This document shows, piece by piece, positions 1 through 12,654 of a DNA stretch of 64,000 bases; within the stretch, counting starts at the first letter, position 1; each line of letters opens with the position of its first letter. The translations under genes were made by a program, and so were the position numbers. Origin of the DNA: Sapria himalayana (lineage: Eukaryota; Streptophyta; Magnoliopsida; Malpighiales; Rafflesiaceae); assembly GCA_029783825.1 (NCBI GenBank), contig JAREIK010003009.1, forward strand, positions 35,161 through 99,160, read 5' to 3'. The notes under the pieces were generated by a model. It saw nothing but the letters and a program-made list of their open reading frames with translations, searched no databases and had not been told where the DNA came from.

Positions 1-1480
1 ATTTCTATCTACCTATCTATTTATCTAACTTTCTATCTATTTATCTATCTATCTAAATATTTGTCTATCGATATATCTATCAATATATTTATCTAACTAA
101 CTAATGTTCAATCTATGTATCTATCCATATATCAATCTATTTATCTTTTAATTTGACTTTTTATCTGTATATCTATCTTTATATCAAAAAATCTTCAATC
201 TATTTTTTCTATCAATTTTTCTATCTTTCTATTTGTTTATCTTTCTATTTATTATCAATCAGTCTACCTATGTGTGTATTTGTGATTTATGTATCTATAT
301 GTCTATCTATCTATCTATTATTTATTGATTGTCTATCTAATTATCTATCTATCTATCCATCCATCTCTCTATCTATCTATAAGTCAATTTATTCATATAT
401 ATATATATATAAACATCCATCATCCTTCTAGATGTCAATCTATCTATTTGACTATCTATCCTTCTATATATCTATCTTTCTATCTTTCTATATATCCTTG
501 TAATCTAACTATCTATATATCCATCTATATATCTATCTATTTACTCTATCTGTGTATCTCTCTTTCTATTTCATTTCTATATGCATGTCTATTTGTCTGT
601 CTCTTGTCTGTTTATTGTCTTGTTTCAGTCTTTCTTATGTCTCTAAATCAAACTATCTATGTATCATCTGTCTATCTATCTATCTTATATATGTATGTCT
701 ATATGTCTATCTATCTATCTGTCTATAACTCTGTATGTCTATCTATATGTTTATCTGTCTATCTATCTTTTTATCAATCTATTTATCTATATGTCTATCT
801 TTCTATTTGTCTTTCTATCTGTCTATATTATGTCTATTATCTATCAATCAATCTGTCTGTCTATCTATCTATCTATCTATCTATATGTCTATCAATCTAT
901 TTGTCTATCTCTCTATCTATATGTCTGTCTATCTATCTATCTATTTATCTAGTTTATCTATATGTCTATTTGAATATCTGTCAGTCTATCCATCTAATGT
1001 CTATATGTCTATTTATATGTCTAACTATCTATATGTCTATCTTATTATCTATCTATATATATATCTAACAGCATATCTATTTGTCTATCTATCTCTCTGT
1101 ATATCTATAAGTCTTTCTATATTTCTATATTCTATTATCTATCTATCTATATATGTATATATATGACTATCTATTTGTCTATCTATAAGTCTATCTATCT
1201 ATCTATCTATTTATTTGTCTATCTATCTATATATCTCTCTATATATCTGACTATCTATTTGTCTAGTTATATGTCTATATATCTGTCTATCTATTTGTCT
1301 ATTTATTTATCTATCTAACTATCTATTTATATATTTTTATATCTATATGTTTATCAATATTTCTATCTATATGTTTATCTTTCTACCTATCTATTTATCT
1401 ATTTGTATAATATCTATCGATCTATCTAACTATTTATCTATGTATCTATCTATAAATCTATCTATATATCTTTCTATCTA

Positions 1481-1513
<33 letters not shown>

Positions 1514-2608
1514 ATCTATCTATCTATCTATATATCTATCTCTCTATTTATCTATCTCTCTATTTATCTATCTATTTATTTATCTATTATTTATCGATCT
1601 ATGTGTAGATCTTTCTCTTTATCAATCTTTCTACCTATTTTTCTATATATTTGTCTAGCTATAAGTGTATATATCTTTGTATCTATCTATCTATCTGCCT
1701 ATATATTTATCTATCTACTTGTCTATCTATCTTTCTATCTATTTGTCTATTTATTTGTCTATCTATCTATCTATCTATTTCTCTTTTTATATATCTATCA
1801 ATATTATGATCTATCTTTCATTCTATCTATCTAACAATCTATCTATCTATCTATCTATCTATTAATCTCTCTATGTATTTTTTTAATATTTCTATCTATC
1901 TATGAGTCTATCTATCTAACTAACTACCTATATATTTGTCTATGTTTCTATCTATCTATCTATCTATATATGTGTCTATCTTCCTATCTATCTATCTATC
2001 TATCTATCATTCTTTGGATCTATATTTCTAACTTTTTGTCTATCTATAAGTATATCTATTTGTCTATCTATCTATTTATCTATCTATTTGTCAATAAATC
2101 TATTATCTATCTATCTTTTATATCTATCCTCTATCTAACTATTTGTCTATCTTGTTGGGAATTTACCAATCGATCTATCTATCTATCATTATATATATCA
2201 ATTTATGTATCTATTTGTCTATCTATCTGATTAATTATCTATCTATATATCTGTTTGTCTATCTATCTATTTATCTATCTATCTATCGATCTGTGTATCT
2301 ATCTATCTTTCTATGTACCTATATATTTGTCTATCTATTTATCTATCTATTTTTTTGTTTATCTATTAATCTAATTATCTTTTTGTCTATCTATTTATCT
2401 TTCTATCTATCAATCTATATATTCGTATAACTATCTATTTATCTATTTCTCTATATATCTTTCTATTAATGTGTCTATCATCTATCTAATAAATTTTGTT
2501 TCTATTTGTCTATCTATCTATTTATATGTGTATCTATCTATCTATTTATCTTTCTATATATCTATATATCTATGTGTTTAATTATCTATCTATCTATTTA
2601 TCTATCTA

Positions 2609-2647
<39 letters not shown>

Positions 2648-2800
2648 ATATATTGATCTATTTATCAAAATATTTATTTGTTTATCTATCTATCTAAATA
2701 TCTATCTATTGATCTATCTATTAATATGTCTATTTATTTGTCTAACTATTTATCTATCTATCTATTGATATATCAATCTATTTATCAATCAATCAATAAA

Positions 2801-2839
<39 letters not shown>

Positions 2840-3896
2840 CTATCTATCTATCATTATATTTATATGGCTATATGGAATGTTTATCTGTCTATCTATCTAT
2901 CTATTTATCTATCTATCTATCTCTGTATCTGACTATTTATCTAACTATATGTCAATACATCTCCTATCTATCTGTGTATCTATTTATCTATCTATTTTTC
3001 TATATATATATATATCTAGCTATTTGTCTATCTTTCTATGTATCAAACTTTCTATCTATCTACCTATCTATCTTTTTGTCTACATATATGTATATTTATT
3101 TGTTTATCTATCTATATATCAATCTATTTTTCTATCTATCTATCTATTTGTCTATCCATCTTTTTATCTATTTATCTAACTATCTATCTACCTACTATTC
3201 TATCTATCTATCTATTTGTCTATATATCTATCTAATAATCAATCTATCTATCTATCTATATGCCTATCTATCTATCCTTCTATCTATCAATCTATCTATT
3301 ATTCCATCTATCTATATTTCTAACTATCTATCTATTTGTCTATCTAAATATCTATATTGTTGTGTATGTATATATATATTTATTTATTTATATATCTATT
3401 TGTTTGTTTGTCTATCTATCTATCTATTTGTCTATCTATCTATCTATCTATCTATATATCTTTATATCTAACTATCTGTCTATTTGTCTATCAATCAATC
3501 TATCTCACTATATATCTTTCTATCTATCTATCCGTTTATCTTTCTATCTTTTAATCTATTTATCTTTCTATACATCTATAAGTGTATCTATCTATCTATC
3601 TATATGTATATTTATCTATCTATCTATTTGTCTATCTTTCTATCTATTTGTCAATCTATCTATTTTTATATCTATCTATCTTACTGTCTTTCTATCTTTT
3701 TATCTATTTATCTATTTATATATCTATCTATCTGTCTATATATCTATTTATCTATCTTTCTAACTTTTGTTTATTGATCTATCTCTCAATATGTCTATCT
3801 ATATGTCTAACTATCTATCTTTTTATCTATCTATCTTTCTATCTATCTGTCTATCTATCTTTTTATTGATGTGTCAACCTCTCTAACTATATATCT

Positions 3897-3952
<56 letters not shown>

Positions 3953-4613
3953 ATCAATTAATCTATTTATCTATTTATTTAACTATCTTTTTGTTTTTCT
4001 TTCTATATAATATCTTTGTTTTACTTTCTATATAATATCAATCTGTCTACCTAACTATGTATCTATCAATGTATGCATATATATGTCTATCGATCTATTG
4101 AATTGTCTATCTATCTGTCTATCTATCCATCTATTCATATGTTTATCTTTCTATCAATTTATCTATCTATATATCTATCTATCAATCCTTCTATATGCCT
4201 ATTAATTTATCTGACTATCTATCCTTCTTTCTATCTATATCTTTTTATCCATTTATCTATCTAATAATCTAACTATCTATATATCCATCTCTTTATCTAT
4301 CTATCTATCTATATATATTTCTTTCTATTTGTCTTTCTATCTGCATGTTTATTTGTCTATCTATTTATTTGTCTATCTATCTTTCTTTCTGTCTTTCTAT
4401 TTGTCTATCTTATCTTTATAACTATCTGTCTGATTATATGTCTGTCTATCTCTCTTTATAACTATATGTCTATTGATCTGTCTATCTGTCTATATATCTA
4501 TCTATCAATCTATATGTATATATATCTATCTTTCTTTCTGTATATCTGTCTATCTATCGATTTATCTATCTATCTATTTGATTGTCTATCTATCTAATTA
4601 TTTATTTAAATAT
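1..4613 (+). repeat. Degenerate (TCTA)n tetranucleotide array, block 1
   Basis: The unit TCTA repeats on the + strand with frequent TCTG, TTTG, TTTA and TCAA variants. Pure (AT)n runs interrupt it near 1483-1510, 2610-2645, 2803-2831 and 3898-3950. The TCTA strand has no stop codon in any frame (it reads Ser-Ile-Tyr-Leu endlessly), whereas the opposite strand hits TAG every 12 bases in every frame, so long one-strand reading frames are a by-product of the repeat and not genes. The block ends at the left terminus of CACTA element A and resumes directly after it. Confidence 0.97.
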
Positions 4614-4626
4614 CACTACAAAAAAT
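4614..4626 (+). repeat. Left terminal inverted repeat of CACTA element A
   Basis: CACTACAAAAAAT pairs with the right end read on the minus strand, which begins CACTACGAAAAAA. There is one A/G difference in the first twelve positions. It is preceded by the TAT target duplication at 4611-4613. Confidence 0.93.
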
Positions 4627-4629
4627 GTA

Positions 4630-5045
4630 TATTTAGCTAGGACAATTTAACTAGGAATAAAATCTCTTGCTAATTCACGAGGAATTAGCTAGGGAATAAC
4701 AAGTGAATTATGATTTTACATCAAATTAAAAATTTGCGATGGATTAGTGATGAATTAACGATGGAAATATTCAAATTTTTCCTCGCTAAAATTATTGTAG
4801 ATATTTGAGTAATCAAGAGTGGGAAATTTAGTGACGAATTTAGAGACAGAATTTCCCTAGCTAATGAGAACGAGACAAAATTCATTGCTAAATAATTATC
4901 TGAATTTAATTTTTTTTTGATTTTATATATCATTGGAAGTGATACTTCCTTAAATGTTTAATTTCTTAAAATATATGAATTTAGCTAGTGATTTTTCTTT
5001 AGCATTTTGGGCTAGTTATAATTTCTGTCAGTAATCTTTAATGAT
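4630..5045 (+). repeat. 5' subterminal repeat region of element A
   Basis: Copies of the core TAGCTAGG(G)A, (C)TCGCTAA and GATGGATTAGTGATG, in both orientations, occur in this stretch (for example near 4634, 4685, 4737 and 4983). In CACTA elements such clusters are binding sites for the TNPA-type protein. The same motifs occur at the right end of A and at both ends of element B. Confidence 0.85.
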
Positions 5046-5872
5046 TAAATTTTTTAAGCATTATTTTTTTTAATAACTTATGTAATTTTTTATATTAAAG
5101 GTTTGTAATTGTCTATAGATGAGTGATTCTTGAAAGACACAATCTTCTCATATAATAATAAAAATATGATATTATAATAAAAAAATTAATAAATATATAA
5201 ATCTGAATAAAAACTTATATTAAATTAGACTAAAATAACTATTTTTTGATTATAAATTAATCATAAAATTATACAAATTTTTTTAAAATTTTTAATTATG
5301 ATATTTAAATATTTATATTAAAAACATTATATAATTTATTATAAATTTATAATAAGTTTTAAAATATTTTAATTAATAAAACAACATAAATAAAAATTAC
5401 TACTAATAAAAAGCTAAAATAAACTATTGTTTGATTAAATAAAAAAATTTATAAAAATATAAGATTTAACAAATAAATAAATAAAAATTTATATTAATTA
5501 AAGTAAAAATAAATATTTTTATGATTACAAAAATCTTTTAAAAATATAATGACTAAAAGATTTGATAATTTTGAATTATAAAAAAAATTCAACTTTTTCA
5601 TTAAATTTATAAGAAAATAAGTTGATATTTAAATATTAATATATATTTGTTTTAATTACATCTAAAAAATTTTGATGATTTAAAAATTAAATGTTTTAGT
5701 GTGGTTATTAAATGAATATTTCAATGATTCAATTTATAATGACTAAAAGATATTAATTTTATACCTTTATAATTATTTCTTAATATATTAATAAAAAATA
5801 AATTGATTTCATATAAATTTAAAACCATAAAATATATATTTTTTTTATTTATTTAAATAAAAAAAAATTAAA
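5046..5872 (+). repeat. AT-rich spacer shared by elements A and B
   Basis: There is no gene here. The segment starting near 5095 (AAAGGTTTGT, then GTCTATAGATGAG, then CTTGAAAGA) aligns with the segment from about 14333 in element B. The following AT-rich sequence containing TTTTTTGATTATAAA also matches about 14470-14490. It is a shared internal 5' block of one CACTA family. Confidence 0.7.
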
Positions 5873-5885
5873 ATATATATATATG

Positions 5886-5945
<60 letters not shown>
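5873..5945 (+). repeat. (AT)n-(GT)n microsatellite
   Basis: A short AT run passes into about 30 GT dinucleotides with one GC interruption, followed by another AT run near 5963-5980. Confidence 0.95.
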
Positions 5946-5948
<3 letters not shown>

Positions 5949-6539
5949 ATCTAGGTGTGTACATATATATATATATATATGAAATAATTTATTATTATAT
6001 AATATTATTTTATTTATTTATGAAATAATATCATTTATGCTTAAATAAAAATTTATTTCAATTTTTAAATTTAAATTATTTATTTTTTATAAATTTTGTT
6101 TACTTTAATATTTTTGTTTCTTTAATTTCTATATATTTACACCCAATTTTGTATTTATAGTTTCCTTGAAAAAAAATTCTTAGGCATTAAGCACTAAAAC
6201 ATTTTTTTATCTTTCAATGACGAAAAGAGTAGAAGCGAAACGGGACTATGAGAGCAACCTACAAAATCGACCTCTTCTTGTTACTAGGTAATATTATCAT
6301 TGCTCTTCTCCTTCGGAATACTATTTACATATATATGTCTCTCTCGATTTGATTACCACTGGTGGAATTAAATTTTTAGGGTTATATTGATTTTCAAATA
6401 CTAAATGTTTGCATATTATTTTCTGCTTCTGTAACTTAAAAAAATTATGCTTAATGTTTTATACTTCTATAACTTAAGAAAAAACAAACTTAATGTTTAT
6501 GAGTTCTATTTTTGTTGTCTCCAAAAATATTATAAACAG
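5946..6539. other. AT-rich non-coding stretch, nothing recognised
   Basis: I see no gene. The less AT-rich part at about 6220-6310 has a possible splice-donor-like TAGGTAATATT near 6285, so it could be a leader exon of the original transposon. Nothing firm supports this. Confidence 0.4.
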
Positions 6540-7020
6540 ATAACCATATATATAAACTTGTATACTTTTATATAATCATATGGCATATATATATATAAGT
6601 CTATACTTTAATATATATAAATATATTACATTATATATAAACATTGATATGTTTATATAAACATATAATGTTATGTATAAATATTTATACATATGTATTA
6701 ATATTTATAAATATCTCTACAAAATTTACATAAAACTATCCAATTATAATTTTTTATATAGCAATTATATAACATATAAAATGTTTATACATTTTTGTAA
6801 ACATTTATATAACATATTAATTTTATATAAATATATAATTTTTATAATGTTTATATAAATGTGAAATATATACCATATAATAATTATAAAAGTGTTAGAT
6901 ATATATAATAATATTTAAGTAACATTTATAAAAATATTTTAAACACAAATAGTATATCAAAACACTTGTATATTTATATAATCATATGCCATTATATATA
7001 AAAGTATTTATAATTATAAT
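6540..7020 (+). repeat. AT-rich palindromic block, copy 1 of 3
   Basis: This block is made of short mirrored words such as TTTATATAAACATATAATG and GTTTATACAT. The same block, in the same order, recurs in element B (about 17235-17745) and in element D (about 39680-40270). In A it stops at about 7015-7020, just before the captured tubulin-cofactor fragment. The matching block in B ends near 17735 with the same ATATAATCxTATGCCATTATAT wording. Confidence 0.75.
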
Positions 7021-7059
7021 TAGTTTTAATCGGAATAAAACAATTAGCAAGGCCATTTG

Positions 7060-8500
7060 TAAAAAAGCTCTCTTTAGCAAAAAAGCAAAAAGATTTAGTT
7101 GGCATAGTTGGTGCAATTGAGAATGCTCATCTTTATTGGGGTAAAAGGGGAGAGATGATGTGCTCTGCTGTCTCCTGATTGATAGAATGTATTGCATTGT
7201 GTCATTTATCATTATCCAAGAGGATAACACAAAGTCTGTTTGATATCAACGATGATATCTTGAGCCATCCCAACCCTCAGATACAAGTGGTGTCACACCT
7301 TGCAAGTTAATTTCTTTCCAACATGACCCATTATATCATCAAAGCTCCATTTATCTTCTTCCCCTTTAAACATCACAAAACACAGCTATTGGTGCCTTGA
7401 AACCCTTTGTTCGAGCATTGCTAGTTCTTGTAGATAATGGTGATGCAGCTAGTGCGACCTCATAGTACATACAGTAGCTTTCTAATCAAAACATTGCTAT
7501 TAGAAGGGGCTCAGCTTTAGCACTAGGAGTTCTTCCTTATATGTTATTGGCTCATATATCGAGAGAGGTTGTCTTCAAACTCTGTGAAATTGAGGGGCAG
7601 AATTATACTGAGATCAGAGATGTCAAATCAAGGGTGAATGCTATCAGATGGCTAATATCTCTATCTCAAACATTTTCCCATTAAAGATTGGCTCCTAGTT
7701 CTCTCTTACTCATCTATTATTTGATAATGAAAAAGGTAATGGCTTGTTTATTTGAAGCTCTGAATGACTATTCTGTCGATAACATAGGATATGTTGGTTC
7801 ATGGGTTCGTGAGGCAGCCATTGAAAAATCAAGGTGTGAGCTTAAATTCTCTATGATGTATCATCTTCTCCTTCAAAATCACATCTAGCAACTGAAAATG
7901 AAGAAGACACCGAGGTAGTGAGGTTCTTTGATGAAAACATGGTTACAATGTGGTGATGGGCATTGCTAAGCAAGCTATGGAGAAGATTGAGGGATTATGT
8001 CTGCTATAACTCAAAAAAAAATTCTGCATAGTAAGAAGACCTTAGTAAAGTGCATATCTTTTAGGGATAAACTAGAGCAGATTGTTCCCTGCAATGTAGT
8101 TATACTATGTTGTGTGTGTATCACCATCCTCATGATCTCCTGCTTGTTTTTTTCTTTTTTATCTTTTTTGACAATGGGCAGACTTTAATTGCAAGTGCCT
8201 ACCACATGTTATTCTTGTTTCGTGCGGCTACTTGAATTTCCTTGATATAGTAAGGTAGTGATGTCTGGATTAGTTATTTCAATTGGTGGATAGCAAAATT
8301 CTCTAAGGAAGGCATCAATATCTGTACTACTGGACTATCGTTGTGAATATAGAATTGAAGCCTTGCCGGAGGAGAGACCTAGAGGGATCATGCTCTTCCT
8401 TGATCTCATGTGGATTCTCCAGCAGCACCGAGGATGTGACAGATTTATTGTCCGTTTGTTTAAGGTATGGCATCATATTTTCTAAATGACATTCTAACAT
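7060..8500 (+). pseudogene. Captured fragment of tubulin-folding cofactor D (TBCD)
   Basis: Cofactor D is a large HEAT-repeat protein that helps assemble tubulin heterodimers in the cytosol. In order, but shifting between frames, the translation gives KQKDLVGIVGAIENAHLYW, then SAVSRLIECIALC (about 7085-7200), RRGSALALGVLPYMLLA (about 7505-7555), RDVKSRVNAIRWLIS (about 7617-7665), [18 protein letters not shown] (about 7765-7820), FRDKLEQIVP (about 8060-8090), then MSGLVISIGG and FLDLMWILQQHRGCDRFIV (about 8262-8455). These follow the order of the middle to C-terminal part of plant cofactor D as I know the family. Stops and frameshifts break it throughout. An intron-like segment (about 8100-8225) lies between FRDKLEQIVP and the next conserved part, so the source was probably genomic DNA. 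It is not functional. The symbol is left blank because this is only a fragment. Confidence 0.85.
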
Positions 8501-8529
8501 GATGGGTGTTATGAACATCGCTATCAATT

Positions 8530-9018
<489 letters not shown>

Positions 9019-9176
9019 ATACAAGTATACACAATACTATATATATGGTATGGTTTGGGGCATCCTACAATTTAAGTGTTCAAATAAATAAAAAACAAAA
9101 ATGCAATAATCATAATAAATAAATAAATAAATAAATAACACCGACACACACAGATATATATATATATATATATATA

Positions 9177-9560
9177 TGCAAGAAAAATAATAAAAAAATG
9201 AGCATTCTTTTAAAAATCAGGAGTGATTATTGTATAACAAAAGTAATAAAAATAAGGCATAGAGGTATCGCCTAGTACACATGACTCTTGCATAGGTCCG
9301 AGATTTGTGAGTTTAATATCTTGATAGTTTTATCCCTAAAAATCATAAATGTATATTGTTATGTCTGATAATTCACAAAGGAGTAAAAATAATAAAATTT
9401 GTTATTCCTAGACGAGAGTACTTATTATCATACCAGTGCATTACCTCATAATATATCTCATACTTCATGATATATACCTTAGGGTATATATTGTGTATGA
9501 TGCTTGAAATTGGGGTAAATTTTATCTTTATTAAGTTAAAATATCAGATGAACATTCAAT
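9177..9560. other. AT-rich non-coding stretch
   Basis: No gene is recognised. The part at about 9258-9335 is less AT-rich and is discussed among the findings as a weak SINE-like candidate. Confidence 0.4.
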
Positions 9561-9564
9561 TTTT

Positions 9565-9795
9565 AATATTGTTTTTTATTATTTTATTATTTATTATTTT
9601 TTATTTTTTATTTTTTATTTTTTATTTTTTTATTTTATTTTATTTTTATTTTATTTTTATTTTTATTATTTTTATTTTATTTTTTTTATTTTTATTTTAT
9701 TTTTATTTTATTTTTATTTTTATTATTTTCATTTTATTTTTTTTATTTTTATTTTATTTTTATTTTTTTATTTTTATTTTTTTTTTATTTTTTTG
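9565..9795 (+). repeat. (TTTTA)n low-complexity tract
   Basis: About 230 bases are made almost wholly of TTTTA, TTTA and longer T runs ending in A. They give a Phe/Ile/Tyr-only reading frame that is an artefact of composition. Confidence 0.95.
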
Positions 9796-10196
9796 TATAT
9801 TAATGTTATTGTATGATCACAATTCATAATGGAGATGTATTGATTAGGAAATATATAATAATCAAATTATAAAGAATTTATTTAAAAATATCAAAGTATT
9901 ACACACACACACACAGTAAAATATCAAAAGTTTTATCTTTATTAGCCTTTTCTTAACAACTTGGCTGGGAAGTCAGTCATTGTAAAAATTAAGTGGAGAA
10001 TGGAATACATAGGTGACCTACCTTGTGTTCTTTTGTTGTGCATTGCATTTTTTTTCTCATTTTTTTTCTTTGGTTTCTTACAGGTTTCCTTGCTTCGGTG
10101 GATTCCTATATGAACCTACATGCATGCAAAAATTTAATACCACGTAGCTTGTTGTCATTTACACTTATATTTTTCTTTTGTTTGCCACTTTATAAT
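9796..10196. other. Non-coding spacer left of the nested Pack-MULE
   Basis: This holds AT-rich sequence with a short (AC)n at about 9901-9915 and a T-rich tract near 10049-10080. No gene is recognised. Its last nine bases (10188-10196, CTTTATAAT) are the left target duplication of the nested element. Confidence 0.5.
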
Positions 10197-10353
10197 GAGT
10201 TTTGTATAGAAATAATACATTTTAAATAAAAATTCCAAAATATAATGCTAGTTTGAAAAATGTTACCAAACTAATGTGTTTGGAAATAGCATGTCAATTT
10301 GTATTGTTGTGAACGATGGTCATTGCCATGCTATTGAATTTTAAAAATCAAAG
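10197..10353 (+). repeat. Left terminal inverted repeat of the Pack-MULE
   Basis: This arm pairs with 12024-12179 on the opposite strand. Shared words include TCCAAAATATRATGC, TTACCAAACTA, GGCAATGACCA (as complement) and TTGAATTTTAAAAATCAA. Small indels separate the blocks of identity. Confidence 0.88.
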
Positions 10354-10439
10354 GCTGACGTTGTGAATTCCGGCTATTAAAATTTTAAAATTTAAAATGT
10401 ATGCTTTTGGAATAATGAGAGAGTGTGTGGCATCCAATC

Positions 10440-12030
10440 TAGTGAAACACAAGTTTGAACAAGCCGTATCCATGGACATTTGTTCTAGAAGTACATACAC
10501 CGCCCTGACTGCCATTACAAATGTCACTCTAGTTTTTGGAACTCATACCTAAAAGAAGCCAAAAAACCTCTCACCGTAGCCAACTCTCCTCCTCCATTTC
10601 TTTCATTCTGTCAATTTGAACCAATTGGGGAAGGACTTAAGCTTGCCATTAGAAGCACTGACAAAGAAAGAAGATGTGATGAGGGTTTTACAAGTGATGG
10701 AGAGGAAGAAAAGAAAGATCATGATTACTAGAGAGTGGGTGGCAAGCATAGAGAGCATAGTAAGAGGAGTGAGGGAGAAAGTGGAAATTGTTAGATTAGT
10801 AACTTTTCCTCTGTTCTCTTTAAGGAATCATTCAAAAGTAGATATTGACCAGAAATTTATAGAGCTTAAGTGCATCGTAGATGCTTATTCGACTAGAGGA
10901 GTTGTTTTATATGTGGGAGAACTTAATTGGGTCTCTGATATCTAGCCAAATTATGGTTGGTAGGCGTGTAACAAAATTACAGAGTATATTATCGCATAGA
11001 TGCAAAGTTTGATCTACGGGATAGGTAGAGAGGCTAGAAGAGCATGGCTCACGTGGATCGCCACATTCCAAACTTAGATCAAGTGTAAAGTAGGCTTTCC
11101 CTCTCTGGAGACTATTTGTGAACTTTATGCAGTCACTGTTCCAGTTGGAAGCCTTAATCTTAGCATCAATCTCAATGGGTAAATTGATTATTATTTTTTT
11201 CTTTTTTAACTCAGATTCCTCTAGTGCGATATATTAGTCAGTTATGATACCCATCAATGACTCAAATGCACGTCCACAAAGACACACACAAACACAAACA
11301 CCCACACACTTATTCATATGTATCTTCATGTAAACTATTATATATATGTGTGCATAACCACTTCATATCTCACTAGTCATGCATTTGACTAAGTTTTAAA
11401 AAAGAAGATAAAAGGGTGTAGAAGCAAAACATCTACTTGTGAGAGTGGTTATGGTTGGGAAAAGATTGAATCTAGATTACTTACAAAAAGTGCAACATGT
11501 AGCTCCAAATGCTCCATTAACCTCGATAAAGAAACTCAAGTTTGAAACCATGAGTTCATATCTGCATGTTCTTCTTGCTCGAGTTTAGTGTCATGGCTCT
11601 AATGGTATAAAGAAGAAAAGAGGGGTGATGATAAGGTGCCTATTATTTTTATTAAATATGAAATAACATATTGTCTACTCAAATATATCTATATCCTCTT
11701 CTTTCTATTAAATGATTTGTTTTTTTTTCTATAATTATGATTTTGAGTGATCCTGTCAACTTCAACAAATCAATGGATGCATGCCACAAGTGGCTTCTCC
11801 ATTTCAATCTAGAGAAAACCATCAAGTTAAATTAATCTTGTTCATCTTCCATTTCTGCATCATCTCTTGATCAAACTACCAACTTAACTTGGCCGCTCAC
11901 TTGGGAATCTGTATGGCCAAGATGCAATATTGAAAGCAAAAATGAATCCAAACTTTATCTCATGTCAAACCCAAATTCAACCCCAAATTTGGCATCATAA
12001 AGCAAGGCAGACATTGATGAAGGTCTTGAT
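10440..12030 (+). pseudogene. Captured fragment of a SMAX1-LIKE (SMXL/D53, HSP101-like) gene
   Basis: SMXL proteins are nuclear transcriptional co-repressors, related to Clp/HSP101 ATPases, that act in strigolactone and karrikin signalling or in phloem development. The translation shows family segments in order: VKHKFEQAVSMDICSRST (about 10441-10495), LTKKEDVMRVLQVMERKKRK (10653-10715), GVVLYVGELNWVSD (10899-10940), KVGFPSLETICEL and VTVPVGSLNLSINLNG (about 11090-11180), CSINLDKETQ (11510-11540), SWL-WYKEEKRG (about 11592-11625) and NPNSTPNLAS (about 11970-12000). This covers the part after the N-terminal Clp repeat domain through the middle region. From memory the residues look closest to the SMXL4/5 type, which is an inference. 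Internal stops, frameshifts and inserted non-coding sequence (about 11181-11400, 11640-11750) make it a pseudogene. It fills the space between the two Pack-MULE arms. Confidence 0.85.
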
Positions 12031-12179
12031 TTTTAAAATTCAATCATGTGGCAATGACCACCATTCATAATGATTACCATTGCCAATCTGTTTCCGAATG
12101 CACTAGTTTGGTAATATTTTTTAACAAGCATCATATTTTGGATTTTTTATTTAAAACATATTATTTCTATAAAAAACTC
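12024..12179 (-). repeat. Right terminal inverted repeat of the Pack-MULE
   Basis: This is the inverted counterpart of 10197-10353, ending AAAAAACTC at 12179 and followed by the duplicated CTTTCTAAT. Its inner edge touches the end of the SMAX1-LIKE fragment. Confidence 0.88.
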
Positions 12180-12189
12180 CTTTCTAATT

Positions 12190-12640
12190 TTCTGATAATT
12201 AACCATGGACTAATGGGTGAAGATGGGAAATAGAAAAGAATATGTTGATCGATAGTTCACTAGAAATCTTGGAGAAATTTTGATTCGGTAATTTAAAAAT
12301 AAGCTCATGATTCTCTCTGTGTGAAATTTTTAGCCAATGGCAGTTGGTATTGCATGTGCTAGTCTTTATGTTTATCAGCAACATTGTGTTGTGTTCTTTA
12401 TTGGTTTGTAAATTTAATATGTTATGCTCAAAGTGCAGGTGTAACAATGCTATCTATCTGCGTTGAGTACCAGAGGACAAAGAACTAGAAGATGCTGACC
12501 ATGCCTGAGAGACCTATATATGTGTTTTTAAGCCCTATATTATTTCCTTCTATTGTCTTTGATGGTATGTGTAGCTGCATGAAAGTACATGTGTTTGTGT
12601 TTACACACACACACACAGGCACATACATACATGCACATGT
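12190..12640. other. Non-coding stretch between the Pack-MULE and the kinesin-like fragment
   Basis: No gene is firmly recognised. A (CA)n and CATA-rich microsatellite lies at about 12603-12655. The sequence at about 12440-12510 is less AT-rich and could be an adjoining exon of the fragment that follows. I found no family match for it. Confidence 0.4.
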
Positions 12641-12654
12641 ATACATACATGCAA

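Larger units (their letters stand above)
10197..12179 (+). mobile_element. Pack-MULE (Mutator-like) nested in element A, carrying a SMAX1-LIKE fragment
   Basis: The left end starts GAGTTTTGTATAGAAATAA and the right end, read on the minus strand, starts GAGTTTTTTATAGAAATAA. The two arms remain alignable inward for about 155 bases. Nine bases flank the element: CTTTATAAT (10188-10196) and CTTTCTAAT (12180-12188), eight of nine identical. Long terminal inverted repeats plus a 9-bp duplication are the hallmark of Mutator-like elements. The 1983-bp element has no mudrA-type transposase. Between the arms is a fragment of a host gene, which makes it a Pack-MULE. It must have entered before or with the history of element A, since A closes around it. 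Confidence 0.87.

Noticed and set aside
153..4264. Many long frames reading Ser-Ile-Tyr-Leu repeats on the + strand
   Set aside because: TCTA repeats contain no stop in any frame, so such frames follow from the repeat. They overlap in all three frames and have no other gene signals.
9467..9829. Phe/Ile/Tyr-rich frame that looks like a membrane protein
   Set aside because: Pure composition effect of the TTTTA tract. The hydrophobicity comes from T-rich codons.
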